Source: Branchiostoma floridae
Taxonomy: Eukaryota > Chordata > Leptocardii > Amphioxiformes > Branchiostomatidae
Assembly: GCF_000003815.2 (NCBI RefSeq)
Contig: NC_049985.1
Coordinates: 12,869,388 to 12,933,387, forward strand
Length of the DNA stretch: 64,000 bases
Direction of reading: 5' to 3'
Within the stretch, counting starts at the first letter, position 1, and each line of letters starts with the position of its first letter. Of this stretch, positions 36,901 to 49,000 are shown piece after piece. The position numbers were made by a program, and so were the translations under genes. The notes beneath the pieces are model-generated. The model saw only the letters and a list, made by a program, of their open reading frames with translations, had not been told where the DNA came from and made no database searches.

Positions 36901-39900
36901 TCAAACAGAAGCAAGGACATTACTAGTACATGTATATAGAAAACCTTTATGTACTTTACCTGTGGTTCAGTAGCCTGACACTTGACATCAGCTACAGTGT
37001 TGGTGTGTCCTGATAGGCAGTGGATGTTAGCTTTGGTCCGCATATCCCACACCTGGGAAAATAACACATCAGGCATCACAGTTACAAACATACACTAACA
37101 CATCAGCCCTAGCATCAATGTGACATAGAGTAGAAGTGAAGGTAAAGTGGACGAGGCATGATGCTCTTTCATTAGCTAGTACTGCAATGCAGTTTTGCTA
37201 TGGCTTGCATATTCAACCAAGCGCACTGGATCACCCTAATCTTCTCTAGGGAGGTTTGAAACCCTAAGCTCCCTCATATACAGCACTGCTGCTGCCGTTA
37301 CGACCCCATCTGAAAGTTAAATCTAACTCCTTTCCAGTTGTGTTTAGATTTGGTTAGGAACCATAGCTGCCGGCTCCAAGATATAGAGAGGAAGCTACAT
37401 AAAATACTGACAGTGTTCCATAACGTTTCATTAAGCAGGAGCTATACTTGAACATGTCTACAACACGGGTAACTAAAGTCCTACCCTTGCAGAGGCATCC
37501 CTCCCACAAGTGACCAGGACGTCTATGGTTGGGTGAAGATCGATGGCATAACAGGCACTAAGATGTCCATGGTAGTGTCGGATCACCTGTCGAAAGAAAA
37601 GAATGCAACAAAAAAGATTTTGTTATTGGTAGCATACAAACCATGCAAACAGTTAACCAATGTTGGTGGGCGACCAAGTGTTGTAAAGCTCTTGTGAAAT
37701 TCATAAGAAATTCATTGGGCAAGGTATATAGTACATCGTAGTAAGTACTAAGTAGTTTAAAAATTTGCTTGAAATTTTCAAATACTCTATTCTATACAGA
37801 ATGTCTTAAACTTCTCCAGGCTCCAAGATGTTGGTGCTGAAAAGTAAGTGATAGACCTGTCTAACAATTACTGCAAGTCTTGAAACCTTTGCTGTGATTT
37901 ATTTTTGCAGTTTCCGTGGTGAATCTCCGAATCTCCAACACAAATTCATGACACCGTGAATATGTACCTTTTGCATGACTACTGTGCTGAACTGTTTCAA
38001 CTGCAAATCGGAAACACTGCAAAAATCTTCTCTCCTGCCACAAAATAAGCAATGGGGAAAAGTAGATGAGTTTCTATAAATGTTCTATGACTGGGAAAGG
38101 TCTGTACACACCTTGTTGTACTCCAGGTCCCAGCACTTCACCTGCTTGTCTTCACCACAGGAGAAAAGGTAGGGTTGCCGTGGAGACACGACCACGCCCC
38201 TCACAGTGCTGATGTGTCCAGTCAGGGACAGCTTCAGCCGACCACTGGCCAGGTCCCAGATCTGGACATGGGAAAATACCACGGGAAATTGTAAATGATT
38301 GAAAGCAATAAATGTATGAAAGGATATACAGTAGCACAATAATATGAAACTGACAATGAGGTTACTGGTTGCTACAATTTTGGTGGAGAAATGCATACTT
38401 TACCATGCAACCTTGATTTGATATGACTTAGACTTAGAAGTAAGAGAAACAGTTTTAAGTCCTAGAAAAGCAGACAGTACACAACTACTTCTCCCTACCT
38501 TGATGACTCTATCATTGGACCCTGTGACAAACCACTGGTTGCCAGGCTCAAAGTCTAAACACCTGACCCAGCCGTGGTGTCCACTGATGACCCTGTGCAG
38601 CTTCCAGGGGGAGTGCCACTGGGGCTTGGGCATGGTGGGGGCCTTCCTGGGCACCAGGGCTCCCTTAGTTTTGTCCACTGCAACCAATGCCTAAAAGATA
38701 AAAAAACATGTTTGTTGAACTGAAAATACTCTTGTGGCCAAAGATATGTATGTAGGCATCATTCGGTCTCAAGAGACTATGGACAAATAAATGTGCAGCA
38801 AAATCATTCTTCATTCAGAGAGAAGAAATTAACCTGAACAGGCCTCAAAATTAACTTTTTTCCCTACTGTCCCAGCATTGTCCCAAAAATAAATTTCAAC
38901 TGTCCCGAAGTAAGGATGGACTGTCCCAACCCTATTTTCAGAAATTATGTATTACAACAACTGTAAGTCAGAGTACGCACGCCTGACAACCGTGGGGCAG
39001 GCTTTTAGCTAGGAATTTTTTTTAGGGTGTACATCTGTAATGTGTTGTACTCTCCGCACTGCCGAAGGCGCGAGCATTGTAGGGGGGTCCGGGGGTTTCT
39101 TCCCCCGGAAAATTTTGAAATTTAAAGCCTCTGAAATGCTATTTCCTGCATTTTGAAGTAGAATATAGCCAAATTTTTGTCTTTGCTGCAACACTACTTT
39201 TGTCCTGAGAATGGGAGGTATGTGTTCTTGATTTGAGGTGGGTATGGCTTAAAGAATACATGAGGTAATTTTCAAGTAATATAACACTGATTCCTTACAA
39301 TATAATGTTTCATGAGTTAATACATACAATCAGGGAGAGTAAATTAACCTTACTGCTAAAGGTGAAACTTGACTGTTACATATATAACAACAGCAAGCTA
39401 AAGAAGTCTACAAGAAAATCTGCAAACCAACAGAGGAGAAAGTGTAGCCAGGACTGCCAGGTACATCTTATATTTCTTTTGTGTATCTACTCTGTTAAGA
39501 ACATAGCTGAAAATAAATGCACTGAAAAGTTACTTGTAGCCTGTAACATCAGCGTTTTAACTTTACACAGTACAGAAAAATGTGTACAAACATTTAATTC
39601 ATTGAAAATATATAGCAGAAAAGATGTGTTCCAAGGGCAAATTAAGCGAAATTTTCTCAACAAACAACATCCATTTATCAATATTTTAACAATAAAGACT
39701 GCAACAAAAGTAATATCTCAAGTTACCGTGAAAAAATCGCGACCGCCGTTCAACATTTTCTACGAATTAAGTGCCGACACCGCCCCCCTCCCCAGTATGT
39801 CATCGTCACATTAGCTGTTGTTTTTCCCACATTCCACCGACAAACAAGCAAAAAAAACCTCCAAAACAATCCTATACATGTACTTATCACCAATGACTTC

Positions 39901-42296
39901 AGGCATTCGACGAGTTTTCGTCAACAAATCAAAGTTTTTACGCTTTCTTGCATGATTTTTCCCGCGAAAACAGCGGGGATATCAGATATTCCACCAATAA
40001 TGGCGCCCGGGCGCGCTACGTCACGCCAAAATGGCCAATGGGGTGCGACTCTCGCGATTCGCGAGATGTGAGTGAGTGCGAGATTGCGCGAGACTTGAGG
40101 TAGAATCACCCAAAATGGCGGCTCAGTGCGCCCGGAATAGGCGAATTTTGAACTTTGAGCGAAGTTTCCGGGGGAAAATAAGGGCGTACCAAAGGCGTAT
40201 ATCCAAAAAACAGGTCGTACATTTTGCGACTTTTTTAGCGAAGGCCGTACATTGTACGGCTGTACGCATTGCTAGCTAAAAGCCTGCCGCGGGGAGATCA
40301 GACATTCTGATGTTGATTATTTTCCTATTGTCCCAAAAGTGTCCCAAAAAGATTTTTCAGTTGTCCCGGCCTAAATTTTAGTGGCCCCGGGACATCGGGA
40401 CATAGTTAACTTCGAGCCCTGACTGAAGCCCAGGTCACATTGCTCATAGTGTACCAAATGTGTAGGGGATGACATACAGATATACAACACAGAACGTCAC
40501 ATAATATAGCACTATGTAGTTTCACAAGTTCAAGTCATAATGAGAAGATTTCACAGTCTCCCTTGTAAGGTAAGTACAGATGAAACCATACCATTGACCG
40601 TTCAGGTCCGTGGTGTCTGTGGATGTCGGCTACGCTGGCTGCAGTCCGCTCAGCCTCTAGTTTGGCCTGCGAGGGAGGCAGGGCCCGCATCACGTCTTGG
40701 ATACCAGCATTGCTGGGACCTCGCACCTGTGCCATGGTGTCTGCACTTAACTCTACACCTGTGGACAACAGCAAGTTTGGAGTGCCAGAAAGTCAATGTA
40801 CAATGTATAATGATGCTACACTGACACAGCAAGCATTTAGAGGTTGATGTGGTGTATAACTATAAGATGTAGGGTTAATTCAATATTTCACATATTTTAA
40901 GCAATATTTCAGTAGGGCATACCTGTACCAAGGTTACACAATACATGTATCATCTGTGTGGTAACAGATAACAGGTATTTGCAGGAGACTTTCCTTAAAA
41001 CTAACCCTTTGTTTGTACTCGTTACCTACCAAACTGAATTAATTGACAGGATATAATTCCACATAATGAAAACCCACCTGGCACACTGGGGTAGGGATGG
41101 ACTCCCAACATCACTGGGTTCTCTATCTGGAAGTCTGCAAATACAGTAAAATGTGCTTAGTGATCAAATTGTACAAATTACAGCTCAATCCACGGCAGAT
41201 TTGAAAGGGTGAAGTTCAGAGCTTATACCTGGTTGATGTGGATCTGGGTAAGCGTTTGATGGCTGCTGTCTCTCTAGATGTGACTCTTCCACCATGTTCA
41301 TCACTGGTCCATACTCATCATGTGCCTTACAGTTCCTCTTTACTGCATCACTGGGAATAACAAGGATGACTTGTCAGAATTCAAATCAAAAACTTCTCGG
41401 AGGCTTTTTCATTTGAACTGTCACTGTAGCTCATAATGGAACAGCTTAATGTGTGACAGTGTGAGATTAAAGCTTAAGGTGAGGGCCACTAACTTGAAAA
41501 CAGCTCTTGTGTAGACATTGATTGATAGTTATACATGTCCATTACTCCATGTGTCTTTTGCCTTCAACTGTGAAGAATTACCCACAGTGCATGCACCATG
41601 CACAATGCTGAACTAGCTTATTTTTGCAAAAGTAATAACACAGGAAATGATCTATTTGTACAAGTTATGTTACAACTGTGAAAAAAAAAAAAAATCTTGA
41701 ACTATTTGTGTTGTGTCTCTTGACTTGTTCTGTTCTGTTCTTCCGATAATGTACATCTGTCGAAGAGTCCGAAGTCGGCAATTATTGACATGTTTTGGCT
41801 AATACCAAACGGAGGTTTGCCAGGCCTCCGTCCGGGTGATTTGTAGTGAATCACCAACTCCAGACAGAATGGCCTGTTCCAAAACACACCGCACCATCAC
41901 ACGTGTTGGGGGTTCTTTAAGGTGACTTAAGTTAATACACCATAAGATTTATAATGACAATGGGATTAAGCATTCCTGCATTACAGTATTGTGGTACAGC
42001 CCACTATCTGAATCCACTGTAAAAACCTCCAATCCACCTACCTTGTTGCATCTCTTACCACGGGTTTTTCGTGGTCTGACAGGAACATATCATGGGTTCT
42101 CTTCAGAGACCTGAAGACTAAGGTATGTACGGAGTGCTTGGTAACCTCCTGTATAGAATAATAAGGGATTGGTTACAATATGCAGTCGGACAGCCTTGAA
42201 ATTAAAAAGTGAAAAGTAAAAGACGTAGAAAATCAACAGCTGCCCCCCTCCCCATCAGAGAAGCGTGCATTTTGTAAGGGTACGTACCTCAACCAT
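33984..42296 (-). CDS. PLRG1: Pleiotropic regulator 1, WD40 spliceosome subunit
   Basis: Thirteen exons on the minus strand: 42296-42288, 42148-42042, 41350-41229, 41134-41078, 40758-40592, 38690-38499, 38261-38112, 37586-37485, 37052-36960, 36672-36554, 35061-34922, 34540-34347, 34043-33984, giving 503 residues (human 514). PLRG1 is a core part of the Prp19/CDC5L complex needed for pre-mRNA splicing in the nucleus. Exon 1 encodes only MVE. Exon 2 gives [21 protein letters not shown], nearly human. Exon 6 has [10 protein letters not shown] just before the propeller. Seven WD40 repeats follow, with [37 protein letters not shown] and [13 protein letters not shown]. The tail ends in [17 protein letters not shown]. 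It converges with SPATA18 and diverges from the kinesin gene. Introns 5 and 10 carry transposons. Confidence 0.96.
35330..36418. mobile_element. Short DNA transposon in PLRG1 intron 10, PIF/Harbinger-like
   Basis: The 1089-bp segment begins GGTTACCAGTTTACG and ends with the exact 15-base reverse complement. The flanking bases are TTA on both sides, as expected for PIF/Harbinger. The flanking 8-mers TAACGTTA and TTACGTTA also match at 7 of 8 positions, so an 8-bp duplication cannot be excluded. The subterminal motif CCAGTTTACGGTC recurs near 35530 and near the right end. No transposase is encoded. Confidence 0.65.
38839..40421. mobile_element. hAT-like non-autonomous element in PLRG1 intron 5
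   Basis: The left end CAGGCCTCAAAATTAAC matches the reverse complement of the right end (CAGGGCTCGAAGTTAAC) at 14 of 17 positions. Length is 1583 bp. Repeated GTCCC-type subterminal motifs occur at both ends. Target duplications are imperfect (AACCTGAA and ACTGAAGC, alignable only with a shift), so it is older than the element in SGCB. The 169-codon plus-strand frame at 39305-39814 is the longest inside and resembles no transposase I know. It carries the same GC-rich hairpin module as 7232-7320, in the opposite orientation, and a TCTCGCGA dyad at 40050-40066. Confidence 0.7.
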
Positions 42297-43004
42297 CTTG
42301 AATTTCTAGCTCGTCTTGGATCTTGATCGAAGTAAGAATTCTTCTAAAATAAACACTTGACCTGTTTATATATATTATGTGCCTTAAGGTCTGTACAAGA
42401 CCTGGATATTCACTGTAATATGAAGAATTTGAACAAAGCGACAAAGTTTTTAGCTGGACGCCGCCATCTTCGCTTCACAAATCTCGTATGTCACGTGACT
42501 ACATTTCACTGCAAGTTTCTTCAAAAGTGCATTAAAATTGCTAAACAAGAACAACTGTCATCTTGAAAATCTATCAAATACCACTAAAGTAAAAGGAATG
42601 TCTCATATAGCACAGAAGCCTCGCTGGGTTTACCATAAAAGATGATTTAATACAAAAAACAGTTCCACGAGATTTCACGAGAAGATAGAAATGACGTCAT
42701 GGTAACCTAGTGACAAGGTACGCTAGTAGCTGTCTTGCATAATCTTTGAATAATGCCATAGTCTATTCCACAGTATAAATCTAGTCTTGCAATCAAATTT
42801 TTCTAGTAGCATGGAAAATATTAAAAAAAAAAATTCTGTGTTTTAAAAATGGCACATTCTTGAATGTTGTAGATATTTTTTAATATAATTTTGAACATTT
42901 GATTAGGCAAAAACTTCCGGTCAACTTTGGTCACCACATAATTTAAGCCATTACCACAACATTTCAGGAGGTGCAAAGACTGAAGTTACAAAAGACATAC
43001 CACC
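42297..43004. promoter_or_regulatory. Head-to-head promoter of PLRG1 and the kinesin-like gene
   Basis: Only 708 bases separate the two start codons. The interval has CCGCCATCTT, a YY1-type site (42461-42470); GTCACGTGAC, a palindromic E-box (42490-42499); TGACGTCA, a full CRE (42692-42699), abutting GGTAACC; and ACTTCCGG, an ETS-type site (about 42913). There is no convincing TATA box. Sharing of a single promoter is inference; two separate promoters fit as well. Confidence 0.5.
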
Positions 43005-46000
43005 ATGGTAAGTGCAAATCTTGAATCTAATCCACCCAAACTGATGTGTTGCAGTTGATGGACAAATTTTTGTCTTCGATAAGTCATATAGGGTAACGTT
43101 TAGAATTCATTATTATGGTTTTCCTTGAAGTAACACAGTCATGACCCTGCCAAAAATCACTCCTGTCAGATAAAGTTAGAAATTCAGTGTGTTAAAAATT
43201 GTATTAGGAGGTATTTTGGTGCTTGGTATTTTGAAATGTATCTTTTTGTGCTGTACTGTCTTCTATAGGTTGCAAAGGTATTAATCTTTGTGAGAATTAC
43301 ACAAACCAAGTAAAAGTATACATATGAGAGAGATCTTTATTTGCATGTTCCTGCCCACGTGGGCAAAAATTCGATGTATCATGACCTACTGTCACTATAT
43401 GTGAATCTGATTTGATCATGCCAAGTCCCAGTGTAACGTCATCTGTTTGTACTTTGTTCCAGTCTGGGGAGAAGTGTTCGGTTCAGGCAGTTGTAAGGTG
43501 CCGTCCCTTCACAGGTAACATCACATCACATCACAACAGACCTGAGTCAGCCTACAGAAGTGCCCTGTCTGGCAGAGACTGTCATTCTCTTATAGGACTG
43601 TTTAGCCATAGCCAAAGCTGTAGGGTTGATTTCAATTAGGATTTTACCATGGTCAACAGCAGTTTTTTAAATGGCCTTTCTGGTTTTACAATGTTTGACC
43701 CTTGTTATGACATTAACTTCATAAAGTGATAAAAGGGTAAAAATTCAGAAATCTATTAAAGCATACCACATTTAGGGATATAATGTTACTTGTAGTTAAA
43801 AAATAATGTAATACAAGAATCATTCAATTTCCCTTGATGTATTTGATAACATTTAATGCTTCTTTTTCTCATGAACTGTTGAAATGAAATGTGGCTTCAT
43901 TACAGAGAGTGAGAAGGGCAAAAATGCCTCCAGAGCAGTGAAAGTCTCTGGTGACAAAGTTATTCTGCAGGGAGGGAAGGTGAGGATATTTTCTCTCTCT
44001 CTCTCTCTTTTTTTATGTCATTTTAGGTGAATGTTACAAGTATGTCACATTTTGTTTTAATTCAAACACACTGATTATGTGCTGTCTTTATTACAGGAGC
44101 AGACCTTCTCTACAGATGGGAGTTACTTCTGGGATGTTGCCAATGTAAGCTGGATATTACAAGTACCAATATTATAATTGTCACAGATAAGCTGGCCACT
44201 CCCATGTACATGTATAAATTGTACTACCTGTCAGTAGCATAAGCGTACTTAAGACTTTTGTTTCTTTGTGGCTGTATGATATGCAAAATGTAAATCTGTA
44301 GGTTTCTGCTTGGGGAACTATTATCACAATAGAAAGCTTGCCTTCTCCAGGCAATGTCACTGCTTGCTCTGATAATCACCATTGTCATCATCATCATCAT
44401 CATTATCATCACCGCATGCTTGCCACATATTCTAGCTGCACAACATATGCTTTCCCAATTCTTTAGTGATGCTGTAGGTCCAAACTATTTGCTTGAAAAA
44501 AGTATCACAAAGCTTACCTTCTCTTGCCATTATCACTGCTTGCTCTGCATTGTATTGCTTCCCTTGCTTTCTCTGCTTGGCTAGGAACAAATACTACGGT
44601 GCTTCATGTGGGTATGTACAAGACACTTAGGCCTTTATTATACTTAGTTTTTATTTACTGATGTAATTTACACAGCTGTAATGATATTAAATCGGAAGCA
44701 TCGACACTACAAATAGCATCCTCAATACAGAGTGTTATGATACATATTAAAGTATCATGGAGGCAGCGTATGTTGTTTTATTTAAGAAGTTGGGCAGTTT
44801 ACAAAGCTGAAACAATACCATATAAAGGTAACACAGTGTGTACTAGTTGACGTCCCAATGAGGTCCCATCTTCTTCCATGTTGTTCCCATAGGGCCAGGT
44901 GTACAAGGAGAAATGTGAGTCTCTGGTCAAAAAGGTTGTGGACGGCTTTAACCTGACCATCATGGCTTATGGACAGGTAACACATTTTTAGAACCTTCCA
45001 TTTACTTTGTCTTCTATGTACAATATCACTCCATGATAAATCACTGCAACATTTGAAAATTAGAAGGTAGTAATTATATTGGTTATGTTTTTATTACACG
45101 GTAAAAATATAATGAGGTGCAGTCATTCTAGTTTTTCCACAAGGTAATAATATGTCATCTGGTTCCCACATTTGTTTGTAGACTGGATCTGGGAAGTCCT
45201 ATATCATGCATGGCACTGAAGAGGATCCAGGGATTGGACCACAGGTAATTATTCTATAATGTCATATTCTAGTCTACTGTTAAACAATAGAGATATATAA
45301 GATTAAGTTAGTGCATTATATGAAATACAGTAGATGTGATTTTATATGTAGAGTGACATTAACTGGTTTGAGATCACTTTCTTGTACTTTTACATGACAG
45401 TAACATGACTATGTTTACCATCTGCTGCCCAGGTGTTCCAGACTCTCTTCAGGCAGATTGAAGCTGCATCAGACAACAGGGACTTCTTTGTGTCCATCAC
45501 CTATGTACAGGTACAGTACTTGTGCATGTGCAAATCTTCCACCTCAAAAAGAAGATCTCCTATACAGTGGGGAGATGTATTGGAGCATCTGTCATTTGCC
45601 ATCTAAAATGAATTGCTATGCAAAGAACATGTTCAGTCAAACCCAGCTGGCTAACCACCTGTCACAGCCAACCACCTCCAGTCATAAGCTACATTAAAAC
45701 AACCATGTCCAACTGTACACAGTTTTAGACCCTTGTAATGGTTTCTGACTCTTTGCAGATTTCTGAGAATGGCTTCATCGACCTTCTAAATCCCCATGGC
45801 AACGAGATGAAAGTGAGGCAACACCCTCAATTGGGCATGTAAGTTTTTAAAAGAAATGCATCCATTTTGCAGAAGATACTGTAAGCTTAAACTTGTGGTA
45901 GAGAAACTTGCCAAAAGCTGCACTTGCTTTCATTTAGATTAACAGATAATATCTGATTTTTTTCTCAGTATTGTAGAGGGTGCCTCTGAGATTGTAGCAC

Positions 46001-49000
46001 ACAACGATGAGGATCTCAACCGCCTGTACGACCAGGGGAACAGAGTCAGTGCCATCATCCAACCAGACCAGAAGGCTGGGTAAGGCTAATGTGAACTGTG
46101 AACTGTTTATTTTCCTCAATGTTGTTTGCATGTTTTCTGTAAAATGTGGAATCAGTTTTAGAAGTTTTGTACGAAAGTATCTTCTAAGCCTGTGGAGATT
46201 TGTGGTGATTTTGATGCATGTTACTTGTAGTATGCATTATATTGTTGTCGATGCTTTGTTTGTACAGATGTAACCTTTAAGTTAATGATTTCAAACTGCA
46301 TTTAAGGCTGAGAATTCACTGTTTGCTGGTGTGAACAGAATGCACAGGGTGTTTTTTTTTAACATTTTGCGATAACTGTTTGCCACAGTGTTCATCGTGT
46401 TGCGATGGTTCGTGTGGAACAGAAGGACCTTAGTACGCTGGATGGACAGGGAGTGAGGTCACAGGTCAACCTGGTAGACCTGGCAGGGGCGGAGACCAGC
46501 GCCTGTAAGGGGTGAGTAAAACCATGGGGAAACTGACCATTGGTACATTACTTCAACAGTAGCTATAAGTACAAGGCCATTGTAGTTCAGTATGATATAA
46601 GTGTTGAAGTAAACATCAGATGATCATCACCTATAAGGACAGGATTTCTAAATTTTATATGCAGTCATTCTTTTACTGTCTCTTTGTGATTTGATGCATG
46701 TATGCCTATAGAAATTTATAGTACAGAGTTTTGAGATCGGTGTTTTTCAGAAACTAAGGTCAGTTCAAAATGTACCTTGTTTTACCTATGACAGAGTAAA
46801 TGCCCTGCTGACAGCTCTTGGTGAGTCTAAGAAGAAGGACAGCAATGTGCTGTACAGGGACTCCCACATCACCCGTCTGCTGCAGGATGCACTGGGGGGG
46901 AACAGCTACACTGTCATGGTCGCCACCATCTCAGCTGCAGGTGAGTCAAGGTCACAGGTTTACCAGACCTTTTGTTTGTTTAATTAATGTTTAACTGTCT
47001 TTTAGGCATTACGCAACAGGCTTGCTCAGTTAGTACAAGCTACCTGAGTAAGACTAGACTGTAAGGTTTGATCCACTGACGCTGGGAAAGGCCCCTACTC
47101 TTTTCAATAAGTGAGGGATTTGAGGTGTGGCTCTTCTGAAATAAAGAGCCTTTGGTTTTACGTCCCATCTGAGAAGACATCCCTAGCAAAAAAATTATGC
47201 TCATTTTCAACGTATTCGACCTTCACAATTAATTGTTGATGATATGGCAGTAAACAACGTTATTTTTCTTAAAGTCGAAGTAAATGATTGTTGTGTCACC
47301 TAACATTGTTCTCTGTCCTCTCCTTCAGATGTCTGTGCAAGTCAGACACAGTCAACCTTGCAGTTGGTGCAGACTGCCAGGAAGATCACCAACCAAGTCA
47401 AGCAGAATCCAGTAAGGGTCTAGACAGTGTTATCAGTCTAGTCAGTGTTATCAGTATAAGAAAAATACTAGTACATGTATAGAAAAGAAGCTTCAAAGGT
47501 TATTTTTCCGCCTAAAATGTACCTGAGTCACAGTCAATATCTTCTAAACCATCGACTGTCATCTAAGAAAAAAAATCCATTTCAATGAATTGGCATTAGG
47601 TGGAATTTTGCAAAAATTTGTAGATGAGTATTTGACATGAAAGTCAGAAGACATGTACACATATATCTAATTTAAATTAGGTAGACCCTGAAAATGTTGT
47701 ACACATTTGTGGACATGAGAAAGATTCAAGACCCGCTATTTTCCCAGGATGAGACCAGTACAGTTATCAGTGAGCTGCGTAAGGAGATCACCCGTCTCCG
47801 CACCAAGATCAGCAGCAGCAGCAGTCCCGCAGATCGCGATGATGTCATCAAGATGGAGGTCAGTGTTCTGTCCAAGTCTTATCACTTTATATGTTCAGAC
47901 CAAGGCTGTCTCCAGCTTTGATTTGTTACTGCCCCACTCATTGGTTGACAGCCTATGATGTTAATTTTTGCTCTTGAATCTGCCATTTTTAGCAGTAATG
48001 AAGTTGAAATTTTTTTGATGGAAATTGCAAAATTTTTGTCCATTTAACAAATTTCTGTGCCTGGCTGTAGGGACAGGTCCTGAACAGGAGACAGCCCTGC
48101 TTTGGACACTTTGGATGTATATTTTACAAAATTAATATCATTTTTGATAGTCTTACATTACTTGATAACACCGCAATCCCAAAATAACTGAAGGGGCTGT
48201 TGACCCTTTAGACAACTCTACTGATGACCCATGAACTTGAACCTTACAGGAGCTTGTGAAGGATCTGCAGCTGGCAAAGAAACAGAGCTGGGAGGAACGG
48301 GAGAGGTTGTCTGACTCTAATGAGGAGGAGAGGAAGCACAACCTGGCAAACAAGGTAATGTCAGCAGTGGGAGAAACTGTTGCTGTAGAAGGACTGGTAT
48401 TTGAACAGTGTAATGATGCATGCTAGAGGAGAACATACATTTGCTGAAAAGCTCTCAATGATGGAAATTCTTCAATATAACAAAAGACTCTTTTCATCTG
48501 GAAGTCCATAAAACATGTTTGATGATAGTGTTTACAAGTCGTGAATGTGCGTGTATCTTTTACTGCATCTCAGGGTATCCTCGAGTGGGTGATGGATGCA
48601 GTCAGGAGGGGGAACAAAGACACCAGAGAACGGATCCTACAGATCCAGAAGGATAAAGACAAGGTAAGATGTCTTCACTGTCAAGACTTGAAAATTTTTT
48701 TCAAAAAGAAAAAAAACAGAGCAGTGGTAGAACAGTTAGAGCTGATGATCTCTAGGCATAAATTGTTGTAAAGACTCTTTCAAGAAATAAGCTTAAATAA
48801 AGGAGAACTTCCCTTTCAAATAGAATAGTCCATAGCCCATACTCATAGAATACCGAGGACAAAAGCCTCTGATCTTTTCTTCCTTAGACTTGGAGATGAG
48901 CTAGCCACCTGTCTCTCTTTGTACAATACAGTCCAACAGTAGCATATGAAGTATAGAGCATCTACTGTCTCTGCCTATGCCATTGAACAAAGACCACATC

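Noticed and set aside
37200-37400. Possible tRNA-derived SINE (GGTTTCAAACC resembles a B box); similar text at 47060-47190
   Set aside because: No A box at the right spacing and no clear ends or target duplications.
39305-39814. 169-codon plus-strand frame as a possible transposase
   Set aside because: No hAT dimerisation or catalytic-type motif is visible; it is inside a 1.6 kb non-autonomous element.
44320-44560. Imperfect direct repeat of about 40 bases in kinesin intron 4
   Set aside because: Low-complexity CT/TCA-rich sequence; likely slippage or chance, with no functional sign.
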